A stretch of 64,000 bases of DNA from Haematococcus lacustris (GCA_030144725.1 JASKMD010000003.1:1243741-1307740); one strand, 5' to 3'. Shown: positions 8,931 to 18,744, numbered from the stretch's first letter. Notes: generated by a model from the sequence alone, not told the origin. Numbers and translations: made by a program.

Positions 8931-9469
8931 CGTCAGACCACGGGGCCACCACGCGATCAAAGGCTGTTTCCTCCTCCTCTTCCGCCTCCTCATCCGCCTC
9001 CTCCTCCTCCTCCTGCTGTTAAGAGCCCAGCAAAGCCCCCTAAAAGTCGGACTCCAACTCCGACTCCGAGCTCCGAGGGGGGGGGGGGCTCGGAGCTCTG
9101 GGGGCCTTTCGGAGTCGGTCCGGAGTCGACTCCGTAGCTCCACGGACTCCGTCATTGGAAATGCTCGGGGCGGAGTCATCGGTTGGGCTGTCGGTTAGTG
9201 CTGCAGAGGACTCCGCCGCGGACTCCAACTCCGGACTCCAACTCCGGACTCCGGACTCCGGACTCCAACTCCAACTCCGTCATTGGAAAGGGGGCCTAAA
9301 TCAAAGATTGCTGGAGGTCACATACCGCAGCACTCATCATTCCACTCCCAGGTCCTATCCTGTCCTGTCCTGTGGGCTCGTCACTGACGCCTTACAGCAG
9401 GTAGGTCTTGCCGTAGGTCTTTGCACCAATCGTCGTGTTGCTTTGCTTTCTCTGTGACGAGAAGGCTTG

Positions 9470-10158
9470 ATGGAGAGGTCATCAGCAGGGCCAGGAGTTG
9501 CAGGGCCTGCAGGGCCTGCCAGAGGAACTTCTGGATGTGGTCCTGCGCCAGCTGTGTGCGAGCAGTCGGCTGCAAGTCTTCAGCGCCAGCAAGCTCCTGG
9601 CCACAGCTCTGCTGCGAGTAGTTTCAAGGATCCAGCTCATCTAGCCAACCCCGCATGACATCTATGGGCAACACCTTTTGTGAGCTGGCTCCCTTCCTGA
9701 CTGAGGTCCTGCGCGACCGGCAGCACCCAAAGCTGCACCTCACACTGCAGCCAGCCAGCAGCCTCACAGGTGCAATATGGCAATGTAAGGAGGCAGAGCC
9801 AGCTGCTGCGGCAGTATATACGACTTGACTGGTTGCCTGGATGCTGGGGGCAGTGCCACTGTGTGGGGCGATTGACAGCCTGACTAGCCACTCAGGTCCC
9901 AGCACCAGCCTGGCCAGCAGCAGCAGCAGCCCTGAGGGGCACATCACGCCAGGGGGGCCAGGCGGCAGCACTGGGCAGGGTGGGCAGCAGGGGGGGTCAG
10001 CAGCAGGGGGCCAGGCTCTCATGCAGCGCCTGGGCCGTTGTGTGAAGGCGGTGGAAATCACAGTGCTGGGACTGAGCGAAGAAAGTCTCTCCTCAGCCAA
10101 TCTGCAAGCCATAGCTGTCTTTTTCACGGATGCAGACATTGTGTTTGCCAGATATTAG
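9470..10158 (+). pseudogene. F-box-like/LRR family, copy 2 (broken)
   Basis: Begins ATGGAGAGGTCATCAGCAGG like its sisters but loses about 17-20 nt after codon 7, which shifts the frame of LQGLQGLPEELLDVVLRQL. A TAG follows at ..RIQLI in the F-box frame. The middle, from about the CGAIDSLT position to the Ser linker, is deleted (roughly 300 codons), so the text jumps to SHSGPSTSLASSSSSPEGHI. The end block CVKAVEITVLGLSEESLSSA...FARY is intact. Its promoter region is split by the transposon at 7319-9296. The leader-intron donor CAG|GTAGGT is still visible at about 9398. Confidence 0.85.
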
Positions 10159-10560
10159 TAGAACACTGCATTGCTGTGTGCCCTCCCTGCAGCCCCACAC
10201 TGCATCATGGCACGCAAGCTGGCTGGAGTGGGCTGAGGTGGTTATGTGCTGGTTAGTGATGATTGACCCTGAGCTCCATCACCCAGATGAACCTGATGGT
10301 GGTGAAGTGATGCGCGGTGTGCCCTGCCTGACACAGGCCAAACCTGTAGTGTCAGCCAGTGTTTGCCATAAGTACCCTTTATTCCCTGCTGCTCATATCT
10401 ATTCCCTGCTGAGGTGGGCCGTGAGGTGCGGCGGCACTTCCATGATGTGGCGTGGTTATGTGCTGGGTAGTGATGGTTGACCCTGAGCTCCATCACCCAG
10501 ATGAACCTGATGGTGGTGAAGCTCTGCGGTGTGCACTGCCTGGCATAGGCCAAACCTGTA
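10159..10560 (+). repeat. Duplicated 3'-flank module behind copy 2
   Basis: The family 3' flank is present, and one module (GTTATGTGCTGG...TGACCCTGAGCTCCATCACC...GATGGTGGTGAAG) occurs twice, at about 10239-10310 and 10443-10520, about 204 bp apart. Confidence 0.6.
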
Positions 10561-10807
10561 GTGTCAGCCAGTGATTGCCATGTCCCCTTTTACCAACCAC
10601 CCCTTTGGGATACATGAGAGGACTTCCCATTTACCCTGATGTCTTGAATGCCTTGATGTTACGGCCGGCTGTCAGGAACTGCATGCTTTCTTCGTAGGCT
10701 GGGCTTCTATTCTATTTCAAATGTGACTTCTACGCTGTCACGTTTTGCAAATCAGGACACAGATGGCGTAGCCTTGCATTTGATAGGTGGGTAGTTTGAT
10801 TGTTTTG
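10561..10807. other. Noncoding spacer
   Basis: The remainder of the family 3' flank, with no homologous coding text, splice sites or RNA gene that I can see. Confidence 0.4.
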
Positions 10808-10913
10808 ATACTGTAGTGATACGCCCTGTTGGTGATTTCACCAAATTAATTTGTCACCAAATCAGCGTATCACCAAATCAGCGTATTACCAACAAGGCGT
10901 ATCACTACAGTAT
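10808..10913. mobile_element. MITE with 26-bp inverted repeats
   Basis: Arms at 10808-10833 and 10888-10913 are inverted copies (ATACTGTAGTGATACGCC...) with one mismatch. If TA is counted as the target duplication, the ends are CTGTAG...CTACAG, as in Tc1/mariner-type MITEs. The centre has CACCAAATCAGCGTAT twice. The whole could fold into one hairpin. Confidence 0.75.
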
Positions 10914-10964
10914 TATTAATTGTTTTTTACGGATGAATAGAACACGATGGTTATCTGACCATCG

Positions 10965-11070
10965 CCAGCCTATGATGCGGCAGATGGTCCTAGGCTACCC
11001 CGCCGACATCCATATGCTCTGCTATATGAGCCAGGCAAGGACCGACGGCCAATGGCGCAACAACCACTAT
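10965..11070 (+). repeat. Dispersed repeat R2 (upstream of copy 3)
   Basis: Carries CAGCCTATGATGCGGCAGAT and CCTAGGCTACCCCGC as at 1690-1800, again upstream of a family gene. Confidence 0.55.
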
Positions 11071-11332
11071 TAACTTAGACATTCTCCAGTGTGTTAGTTC
11101 AGATGAAGAGGTATATATGGGCTTTTACCTCCTATCAGCAGAAAGCTGCGCTGCTATCAGCAAACACTGTTTGTATTTGAGACAACCATGGTCACACTTC
11201 TTGGTCACACAGCAGCATTGGTACAAAATGCATTGCAAGGGCGCATTGCACGTCAGTACGCGCACCACGGCGGTGTGCCTCCGTCGCTAAGCCCCTCACA
11301 GAGTACTGGAGCTTTGTTATCCGTACACGACA

Positions 11333-11352
11333 CGACTGGTACGTATCAGGCG
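11333..11352. promoter_or_regulatory. Conserved upstream near-palindrome, copy 3
   Basis: CGACTGGTACGTATCAGGCG. One arm base differs from copy 1; the core TACGTA is kept. Confidence 0.45.
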
Positions 11353-11525
11353 CATGTGAGGTCTTTGTACAGACCCTGTGCTCGTCTAAGTCGCTGGAGC
11401 ACGCTCTCTTCTACTCCCAGGTCCCATCCGTCGTTCAAAGTTCAAGTATTGAATTCAAATTCTCGTCTACTTCCAAGTCCTATCCTGTGCTGTCCTGTGG
11501 GCTGATCACCGACGCCTTGCAGCAG

Positions 11526-11604
11526 GTAGGTCTTGCCGTGCACAAACAGTCCTAAGCTCTGCAGCACTCATCGTCTTGCTTTGCTATCTTTCTTGATGAT
11601 GTAG
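11526..11604 (+). other. 5' leader intron, copy 3
   Basis: 79 nt, CAG|GTAGGT to GATGTAG|, ending 5 nt before the ATG. The length equals that of copies 6, 8, 9, 11, 13 and 15-17. Confidence 0.7.
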
Positions 11605-11609
11605 AACTG

Positions 11610-13307
11610 ATGAAGAGGTCATCAGCAGGAGACGTGAACAAGGGCCAGCAGCCTCAGGGCCTGCAGGGTCTGCCAGCGGAACTTTTGGATGCAGTCCTGA
11701 GCCAGCTGGATGCAAGCAGTAGGCTGCCAGTCTTCAGGACCAGCAAGCTTCTGGCCACAGCTCTGCTGCGGGTAGTTCCAAGCGTTGAGCTCACCTACCC
11801 AACCCCGCATGACATCATCGGGGAGCACCTTCGTGAGCTGGCTCCCTTCCTGACTGAGGTCCTGCAAAACAGGCAGCAACCAAAGCTGCACCTAACACTG
11901 CAGCGAGCCAGGGGTTTCGTACATGCAACAGAGCAAAGTGGGGAAGCTGAGCCAGCTGCTGTGGCAGCAGTAGATGCAAGCCAACTGGTTGCCTGGATGC
12001 TGGAGGCAGTCCCGCTATGTGGGGCAGTTGACAGCCTGGCTATCGACTTGCGACCTGAAAAACGGCGAGTCGACGGCCGGATATTTATCGAATTGCATGG
12101 GTACTTAGATCTTCCATGGGAGCCTGAGTTGAGCGAATCCCTGGCCACCTCCTTCCCCTCTGTGACAAGCCTGACCTTCCATGGTGCCAGCATAAGCATA
12201 GGTGACCTGGCAAATGCCATCAGCCACCCCCTGCTGTTGCCACAGCTGCTGCACCTGGACTTCCGAAGCAGCTCCCTCTCACATGAAGGCCAGTTTGGCA
12301 GCCCCCCATTCCTTGGCAGCAGGCTGCAGACACTCAAAGTAAATGGTCTCCTTGTAGTAGACGGGCAGGGAGAGTTCCTGTCTGGACTGCTGCCCTTTCC
12401 AACCACCCTTACTCAGCTGGAAGTAAAGCTTGACCACTGGCATGAGTGGGAGTGGGACAGTATAGCAGCGGCTGTGAGCAGCTTGACACAGTTGCAGCAG
12501 CTTGTGCTTTATCATGACAATGTGGAGGATGACAGAGTTAACTCAGAGTTCATGGCGCTGCTGCCAGCGCTGGCCCACCTACCCAGCCTGCACACTTTGG
12601 TGATGTATGAAGATGTGGTGGGCCTGGAGCAGCTGGATGCCTTGCTGGCACTCACCCAGATCACCAGCCTGGAGGTCTTGACATTCTCTGGCCTGGCCTC
12701 CTCCCGGGCCAGCGCAGCCTGCAGCTGGAGGCAGCTGAGAGTCTGGGACTTAGACTGGGTCACAGCCGCCTACCTGCCCCTGCACAGCCTCACCCACCCT
12801 TTGGAGTTGAAGCGACTAGTAGGGGCCGTCGAGATAGGGGACAATGAGGTCGAGGAACCCAGTCTAGAGGTGCTGGCTGCAGCTGAGCTCAACCTGTGTG
12901 AGCGCAACAAGGCAGGGCTGGTGTTGGAGGATGACGTGTCCCTGAGCCAGGCCACTGTGGACCTGCTGACTGAGCTATACCTCAGCATTGCCCAGCAGCC
13001 CACCCACCCCACTGTGGCCAGCAGCAGCAGCCACTCAGGGCCCAGCACCAGCCTGGCCAGCAGCAGCAGCCCTGAGGGGCACATCACGCCAGGGGGGCCA
13101 GGCAGCAGCACTGGGCAGGGTGGGCAGCAGGGGGGGTCAGCAGCAGGGGCCCAACCTCTCATGCAGCGCCTGGGCCATTGTGTGAAGGCGGTGGAAATCT
13201 CAGGGCCGGGACTGAGCGAAGAAAGTCTTTCCTCAGACAACCGGCAAGCCTTAGCTGTCCTGTTCCCGAAGGCACATATTAGTTTCGCGTGGCAGAACAC
13301 TGCATAA
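11610..13307 (+). CDS. F-box-like/LRR protein, copy 3
   Basis: 565 residues, all family blocks present. Compared with copy 1 it carries about 18 extra residues (PEKRRVDGRIFIELHG) between the SLAIDL strand and the DLPWEPE motif, in the middle region. The acidic stretch VEIGDNEVEEPSLEVL precedes AAELNLCERNKAGLV. The linker has one SSHSGPSTSLASSSSPEGHI unit. The end block is CVKAVEISGPGLSEESLSSD, then NRQALAVLFP. Leader intron and upstream palindrome are in place, so this copy looks functional. A second, orphan 3' end follows at 13361. Confidence 0.87.
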   Translation: MKRSSAGDVNKGQQPQGLQGLPAELLDAVLSQLDASSRLPVFRTSKLLATALLRVVPSVELTYPTPHDIIGEHLRELAPFLTEVLQNRQQPKLHLTLQRARGFVHATEQSGEAEPAAVAAVDASQLVAWMLEAVPLCGAVDSLAIDLRPEKRRVDGRIFIELHGYLDLPWEPELSESLATSFPSVTSLTFHGASISIGDLANAISHPLLLPQLLHLDFRSSSLSHEGQFGSPPFLGSRLQTLKVNGLLVVDGQGEFLSGLLPFPTTLTQLEVKLDHWHEWEWDSIAAAVSSLTQLQQLVLYHDNVEDDRVNSEFMALLPALAHLPSLHTLVMYEDVVGLEQLDALLALTQITSLEVLTFSGLASSRASAACSWRQLRVWDLDWVTAAYLPLHSLTHPLELKRLVGAVEIGDNEVEEPSLEVLAAAELNLCERNKAGLVLEDDVSLSQATVDLLTELYLSIAQQPTHPTVASSSSHSGPSTSLASSSSPEGHITPGGPGSSTGQGGQQGGSAAGAQPLMQRLGHCVKAVEISGPGLSEESLSSDNRQALAVLFPKAHISFAWQNTA

Positions 13308-13360
13308 GTGTGTGCCCTCCTTGCTTCCCCACACTGCGTTTTGATGGCACACAAGCTGGC

Positions 13361-13468
13361 TGCGTGAAGGAGCTTTGCATCACATTGCAAGGCGAAAAAC
13401 TTCTTTCCTCAGACAACCGGCAAGCCATAGCTGTCCTGTTCCCGACTGCGGAGATTAAGTTCGACTAA
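13361..13468 (+). pseudogene. Extra family 3' end behind copy 3
   Basis: 36 codons read CVKELCITLQGEKLLSSDNR, then QAIAVLFPTAEIKFD and TAA. This is the C-terminal block of a different paralogue, only about 50 bp after the copy 3 stop, followed by its own GTAGAACACTGCGTGGCTGT flank. It marks a recombination joint or partial tandem duplication. Confidence 0.8.
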
Positions 13469-13469
13469 C

Positions 13470-13980
13470 AGAGGTAGAACACTGCGTGGCTGTGTGCCCT
13501 CCCTGCTACCCCACACCGCATTATGATGGCTCACAAGCTGGCTGGGGCTGGCTGAGGTGATGGGTAGTGATGGTTGACCCTGTAGTGTCAGCCAGTGGAT
13601 GCTTCATGTACCCTTGATACCCTTGACCCCCACCACCCTACCAGACCCCGTAAATTAGAGGTGTATCAAAGCTAGGATGCATGCTAGGATTCCCATGTTC
13701 ATGCGTATGCCTGGATGTTGCGGGCTGGCTCTCACTGGGTTGTCAGGTGTCGGCGTGCGTGTAACAATGCATTACTTGCTTTCTTCTCAAACTGGGCTTC
13801 CGTTCTGGGCTGTTGGGGTATTCAGAGTAGAGCATTGTCTTGGAAGACATCGTATGTGGAGAGCAACAGGTATGTGGAGAGCAGCAGCTGCCAGTCCCTG
13901 CACTACTGGCGGCAGAAACAACATTCGAATCAGGACGTAGCCTACTAACGTATACTGGCGTGTACTAGCAACTGTTACAC
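13470..13980. other. Spacer with family 3' flank
   Basis: Contains the conserved flank (GATGGTTGACCCTGTAGTGT, CACTACTGGCGGCAGAAACA). No supported gene. Confidence 0.4.
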
Positions 13981-14300
13981 CCACCTCTCTCTCCCCAGCC
14001 ATCAAGGTAGCACAGTTTGTCTTTAATACTCGCAGCCTGTGTCCATGCCTCCACCCTGTGCCTCCACCCTCATCCCCTCACCTACACCCCTCATCTCCGA
14101 CCTCCTTCCCTGATCTCAGCGTCGATACGTCACTATCTCCTGCTCTCACCACTAGACAATGGATTACACAGGTAGATGGTGGCTCACACAGCAGATGACG
14201 GCCCACTGAAGATGAGACAGAAGAAGTCATAACACTGTTGCGTCGAAGACGCACTCATCACAGGCTCAGCCTAGCCTAGCAGCCTGGTACCACCCAGCAA
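13980..14300 (+). repeat. Dispersed repeat R1
   Basis: About 300 bp from CCCACCTCTCTCTCCCCAGC through GTTTGTCTTTAATACTCGCA and GCGTCGATACGTCACT to AGCCTGGTACCACCCAGCAA. At least eight relatives lie in the window, each downstream of a family member and in the same relative orientation. Confidence 0.75.
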
Positions 14301-14389
14301 TAGAAATAGTCACCGGCATGCCCACCAACATGTGTGCATTGCGGTGGGACGAACTGCACATCGTGCCAGTTGATGGAGCAAGGGGCAGC

Positions 14390-14560
14390 ATCAGCACCAC
14401 CGCGATGCAGGCCACACACCAGAGTCATACGTTTGCCATTCCTCTTGCATTGACCCTGCTGCTGCTGCTGCTGCTTTGGCGCCTGGCTCAGGACACCACC
14501 TGCACCAACACAACAGGCACAGCAGCGTCAGCAACGCTTGTTTGATACTTGTTGTTTCAT
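14390..14560 (-). pseudogene. Exon C remnant of the unidentified multi-exon gene (internally deleted)
   Basis: After the acceptor GTTGGTGCAG| the minus strand starts GTGGTGTCC like exon C at 19579, then jumps to TGAGCCAGGCGCCAAAG, losing the exon body. The tail GSMQEEWQTYDSG matches SLQQEWQTHDSG in the 19-kb copy. Confidence 0.55.
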
Positions 14561-14574
14561 CAAGTAAGGTAAAG

Positions 14575-15085
14575 ATAACTCGCATGTTCGAACCGCCGCT
14601 AGCCCACTTAGCGCCGCAGCTCTAATGTGGTGCTACTAGAGCTGGTGGCAATTACATGCTCCCACCAGGCTGACCCATCAATAGCAGCTTCTGATGCTGC
14701 CCAGCATCCCCACCTTTGTGCTGCCTGCACTTGCAACCTTGTTCTAGTAGGCTTAGGCAGCAACAACAGCTGCTGCTACTGTCTAGCAGCCCCAACCCCT
14801 TGCTGCCTGCACCTGCTGGGTGCTCTTACATACTCCCAGCAGGATGAACCAGTAGTAACTGCAGCATCTATTGCCTAGCAGCCCCACCTCCCTTCAATTT
14901 GTCTTGTTCGACCCAGCGTCACACGTCACCCTTGTTCGGTATTTGTTGTTTCATCAAGTATGTTTGAATTCTGGCAGCGTAAGCAACAGTAGCAGCAGGA
15001 CAGCTCACACCCCCCTCCCATCATGCTCATACTGCCGACACCAAACCTCCACCCATGTCACACTGCCCCATGCGTCACTCCTTAC
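14575..15085. other. Intron/spacer DNA between exon B and exon C
   Basis: Contains repeated CAGCAGCCCCA(A/C)C..CCTTG blocks at about 14700-14880. Part (about 14930-15080) reappears at 19660-19740, joined to broken copy 5. No gene supported. Confidence 0.4.
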
Positions 15086-16098
15086 CGCCGCTACGCGTGG
15101 TTTGGGAATCCTGGCGGTTGTGGAGCGGAACCTCTTGCGCATGCGGCCTGCCATGGCCAGCAGCACCTCCCACCCGCCCTCACCCTGCTGCCGCACCTAC
15201 AAGGACCAGGCAGCCGGGTGTTGGGGTGGGCTGAGACCCAGCAGCAGGGGCAAGCAGGGATGCCAGGCAGCATTCTCTGGTGCCTCTGCTGCTGCCCGGC
15301 CCCTGCGGCCCCCGCTCATCCGCCCCATTGACCTCTTGCACGTACTGGGCAGCAGCCCCGACCATCTTGGCGTTCATAGGCTGAGCCCGCTGCAGCGGGG
15401 TGACCAGGTCAGGCAGGTACGCATTGCCCGCCTTCACCGCCGCCATCCACCACGCCAGGTTGTGTTCAGTGCCAGCAGTCGCCTCCACCACATACGTCAC
15501 AAACAGCTGCCAGAACGGCTCCAGCTTCTCCACCCACCCCGGCCCCTGCTGACCTCCCATGGCTGTGGGGCCAGATGCTGTTGGGCTGAGGCTGGCGGGG
15601 CGGGGGCTGGAGAGGGCGGAGGGGGTCGTGAGCAGCCTGCGCTGCGCCGTGTTGGCGTGTAGGCCCACCGCCAGCTGCGCCAGGTCCGCCATGGCGACAG
15701 CCCACAGCCTGTCAGTGAGCAGGAAGGCGCAGGCCAGCTCCAGCCGCTGCAGGTCCAGGGCCAGGCTGGAGGCGGTGAGGGACAACTGGAACACACGGCG
15801 GGCGGCGGCTACGCACTCAAGCTCGCTCGCTCTCGTCCTCCCCTGGGGAGGGTCGCAGGGGGAGGGGAGGGCAGGCAGGACTGGTCAGGGCAAGACTGGT
15901 CAGGGCAGGGCTGGGCAGGTCAGGGCAGGTGGGTATGTGTGCAGCAGGGGCAGCGGGGTGGCAGGGTGAAGCTGGCTCGGTCAACAGGGTCAGTGGTGGA
16001 TGGTCATCAGGGTCAGGCTTGGCCGCGCACCTGTTCCCAGAGCATAGTCCGGGCAGTGGCCCCACCAGGCCTCACCCTCCAGCCCCTCCAGCTGGCCT
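15086..16098 (-). pseudogene. Exons of an unidentified gene (exons at ~16031, 15342-15842, 15086-15196)
   Basis: Three exons splice in phase 0 on the minus strand. An upstream exon ends ARTMLWEQ at donor GGAACAG|GTGCGC (16031). Exon A, 15342-15842, is 167 codons: acceptor CCTCCCCAG|, text ECVAAARRVFQLSLTASSLA and later FWQLFVTYVVEATAG, donor TAC|GTGCAAG. Exon B, 15086-15196, is 37 codons: acceptor CTTGTAG|, text EGGWEVLLAMAGRMRKRF, donor GGCG|GTAAGG. It is helical and Ala/Leu-rich, with a polar Ser/Pro insert in exon A. The next exon (C) is deleted here but survives at 19115-19579. The 5' end is missing. I cannot name the protein. It is a fragment of a real host gene rather than a spurious frame. 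Confidence 0.6.
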
Positions 16099-16299
16099 GC
16101 CTCTAGCCTGAGGACCGCAGGGCCGGAGCTGCCCTTACCTACACAGGGTGGTCACACACAGGGGGCTGGGCAGGTAATGACCATGCCTTGACCCTAGCCC
16201 CATGGCCAGCCCCACCACCCCCCTGCCCCCTGCCTGCTCTCTTGGAAGCAGCCCACAGCCCACAGCCTGCCCCGAGCATGGTCCACTGGGCCAGCAGGC

Positions 16300-16362
16300 C
16301 GTTGCAGTCAGGCATTTCCCTATTCCCAAAGCATAGGGCTGGCATTGGCCCCATGTGATTTG
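16300..16362 (-). pseudogene. Duplicated, mutated upstream exon end
   Basis: Reads GANASPMLWE then TAG, matching GATARTMLWEQ at 16031. The CAG before the donor has become TAG and the GT is lost. A tandem duplicate that died. Confidence 0.5.
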
Positions 16363-16379
16363 ACTGTGGCAGTGCGCAG

Positions 16380-16640
16380 GCTGATGTGTAAACCTACGAT
16401 CTTAGTTCTTGAGGGACGGCTCATTGGGTGTTTATGCAGAAATAGATGTATGCCAGGGCTCGCGAGTTAGGCAGTGCGGCACTCATTTGCCCCTTCTTTG
16501 AAAAGTGGGGTGTCAGTTGCTGTCGGCGCCCAAGCTGGATTGCGAATGCGAGGTGGCACTGCTGTGGTGGCATTGTGGGTGACGAGGGGGATGGGTCTAG
16601 TTGCGCCTTCCGGAACTCAAACCCTGGCCCTCCGGTCCAG
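16380..16640. other. Spacer preceding copy 4; family promoter absent
   Basis: None of the family upstream blocks (palindrome, leader donor) occurs here. Homology to the other copies starts only at about 16656 (TACTCATCGTCTTGCTTTGC), inside the leader intron. Confidence 0.6.
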
Positions 16641-16702
16641 GTTCACACGTACTCACGTACTCATCGTCTTGCTTTGCTATCTTTCTTGACGATGTAGGCC
16701 TG

Positions 16703-18373
16703 ATGAGGAAGTCATCTGCAGGCGACGTGAGCAAGGGCCTGCAGTTGCAGGGCCTGCAGAGCCTGCCAATGGAACTCCTGGATGCAGTCCTGAGCCAGCT
16801 GGATGCAAGCAGCCGGCTGCAAGTCTTCAGGACCAGCAAGCTCCTGGCCACAGCTCTGCTGCGGGTATCTCCAAGGACCCAGCTCACTTACCCTATCATG
16901 CATGACTTCCTTGGGCAACACCTTCGCAAGCTTGCTCCCTTCCTGACTGAGATCTTGCAAAACAGGCAGCAGCCAAAGCTGCACCTCACCCTGCAGCCAG
17001 CCAGTAGCCTAACAGATGCAGTAGAGCAACGTGGGGAAGCAGAGCCAGCTGCTGCAGCATCAGATGCGGCTCGTCTGGTTGCCCGGATGCTGGGGGCAGT
17101 GCCGCTGTGTGGTGCAGTCGACAGCCTGACTATTGGATGGCATCACTCCTTGGATCTTCCATGGGAGCCTGATTTCAGTGCAGCCCTGGCCGCCTCCTTT
17201 CCCTCCCTGACGAGCCTGACCTATCGAGAGGCCAGGATGAGCATAGGTCATTTGGCAAATGCAATCAGTCACCCCCTGCTGTTGCCACGGCTGCTGCACC
17301 TGGACCTCAAGCGCGTCACCATCACACATGAAGGCCAGCTTGGCAGGTCCCCCTTCATTGGCAGCAGGCTGCAGACACTGAGCTTGGATGGTTTTGTTGA
17401 AGTGGACGGGGAGTTTGAGCTCCTGTCTGGACTGCTGCCCTTACCTCCCACCCTTACTCAGCTGACAGTGAGCGGTAAGTTCTTGGATCAAGGGGAATGG
17501 GACAGGATAGCCGAGGCTGTGATCAGCTTGACACAGTTGCAGCAGCTACGGCACACTGATGTGAACAGAGGTTTGTACGAGAGTGGGCCAGGGCCCATGG
17601 CGCTGCTGCCAGTGCTGGCCCACCTTCCCAGCCTGCACACCCTTGAGGTGGATGGATGTGTGGTGGGCCAGGAGCAGCTGGACGCCTTGCTAGAGCTCAC
17701 CCAGATTACCTGCCTGAGTGTCTTGAAATTCTCTGGCCTGACCTCCTCCCGGGCCAGTGCAGCCTGCAGCTGGAGGCAGCTGATAGTGTGGCAGTTAGAC
17801 TGGGACTCAGCCGCCTACCTGCCGCTGTACAGCCTCACCCACCCTCTGCACCTGACTCAACTGGTAGGGGCCAAGATAGAGGACATTGAAATGGAGATGG
17901 AGGACATTGAGGATCCGAGTATAGAGGTGCTGGTTGCAGCTGAGCTCAACCTGTGTGAGCGCAACAAGGCAGGGCTGGTGCTGGATGGGGACCTGTGCCT
18001 GAGCAAGGCCACTGTGGACCTGCTGACTGAGCAATACCTCATCCACAGCCGCCGCACTGCCCACCAGCCCCCCCACCCCACTGTGGCCAGCAGCAGCAGC
18101 CACTCAGGTCTCAGCACCAGCCTGCCCAGCAGCAGCATCATCAGCCCTGAGGGGCACATCACGCCAGGGTGGCCAGGCAGCAGCATTGGGCAGGGTGGGC
18201 GGCAGGGGTTAGCAGCAGGGGCCCAACCTCTCATACAGCGCCTGGGCCATTGCGTGAAGCAGGTGCACGTACAACTGCAAGGAAGGAGCACAGCCAGTAT
18301 GTCCTCAGCCAACCGGCAAGTCCTAGCTGTCCTGTTCCCGAATGCACATATATGCTATTTCGCAAATTGGTAA
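16703..18373 (+). CDS. F-box-like/LRR protein, copy 4 (promoter-less?)
   Basis: 556 residues from the ATG that aligns with MKRSSAGDV (here MRKSSAGDVSKGLQLQGLQ); the longer upstream frame is intron-derived. All blocks are present. An acidic repeat, EDIEMEMEDIEDPSIEVL, is inserted before AAELNLCERNKAGLV, and the linker has an odd SSSIISPEGHITPGWPG. The acceptor ACGATGTAG| is retained, but the leader donor, exon 1 and upstream palindrome are gone, replaced by unrelated DNA. It forms the left-arm gene of the palindrome, facing copy 8. The reading frame is intact, yet expression is doubtful. Confidence 0.8.
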   Translation: MRKSSAGDVSKGLQLQGLQSLPMELLDAVLSQLDASSRLQVFRTSKLLATALLRVSPRTQLTYPIMHDFLGQHLRKLAPFLTEILQNRQQPKLHLTLQPASSLTDAVEQRGEAEPAAAASDAARLVARMLGAVPLCGAVDSLTIGWHHSLDLPWEPDFSAALAASFPSLTSLTYREARMSIGHLANAISHPLLLPRLLHLDLKRVTITHEGQLGRSPFIGSRLQTLSLDGFVEVDGEFELLSGLLPLPPTLTQLTVSGKFLDQGEWDRIAEAVISLTQLQQLRHTDVNRGLYESGPGPMALLPVLAHLPSLHTLEVDGCVVGQEQLDALLELTQITCLSVLKFSGLTSSRASAACSWRQLIVWQLDWDSAAYLPLYSLTHPLHLTQLVGAKIEDIEMEMEDIEDPSIEVLVAAELNLCERNKAGLVLDGDLCLSKATVDLLTEQYLIHSRRTAHQPPHPTVASSSSHSGLSTSLPSSSIISPEGHITPGWPGSSIGQGGRQGLAAGAQPLIQRLGHCVKQVHVQLQGRSTASMSSANRQVLAVLFPNAHICYFANW

Positions 18374-18744
18374 AACACTGCATGGCTATGTGCCCTCCCT
18401 GCTACGCCACTCAGCATCATGATGGCATGCAAGCTGGTTGGGGTGGGCTGAGGTGTGAGGTCAGGTGCAGCGGCTCTGCCATGATGTGCTGTGGCCATGT
18501 GCCGGGTAGTGATGGTGGACTGATGGTGGTGCAGTGATGGCGTGCGTGTGACAATGTATTGCTTGCTGTCTTCATTAGTTGGCCTTATGTTCTGGAGTTT
18601 CACAACCTGCTATGGTGCTATTTCTACGCTGTTGGGAAGACATCCAATAGTATGTGTGTGTAGCAGCTGCGAGTCCCTTCACTACTGGCGGCAATAATAA
18701 CATTTGTATCAGTACGCAGCATACTGGCATATACCCTAACATCT

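Larger units (their letters stand above)
7319..9296. mobile_element. Non-autonomous DNA transposon, TAA duplication, carries gene fragments
   Basis: The ends are 16-bp perfect inverted repeats: GGCCCCCTTTCCAATG at 7319-7334 and its reverse complement at 9281-9296. Each is flanked directly by TAA (7316-7318 and 9297-9299). Subterminal DNA on both sides is packed with GGAGTC/GACTCC motifs. A 3-bp TWA target duplication with GGCC-type ends is known for PIF/Harbinger elements; the assignment is inferred, since no transposase is present. The 1,978-bp interior contains a two-exon gene end (8355-8660, minus), a possible helicase shard (8700-8930, minus) and a GAGACACTGTAAG minisatellite. This resembles transposons that pick up host gene pieces. 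Confidence 0.8.

Noticed and set aside
11526..11620. Box C/D snoRNA in the leader intron (TGATGA near CTGA)
   Set aside because: The boxes are only a few bases apart and in positions fixed by the splice acceptor and start codon; no snoRNA geometry.
14560..14640. tRNA-like GGCGGTTCGAACATG on the minus strand
   Set aside because: Resembles a B box but there is no A box, no acceptor stem and no anticodon arm at the right distances.
15023..15662. Plus-strand frames across 14.9-15.7 kb
   Set aside because: They are antisense to exons A and B, whose splice phases fit on the minus strand.
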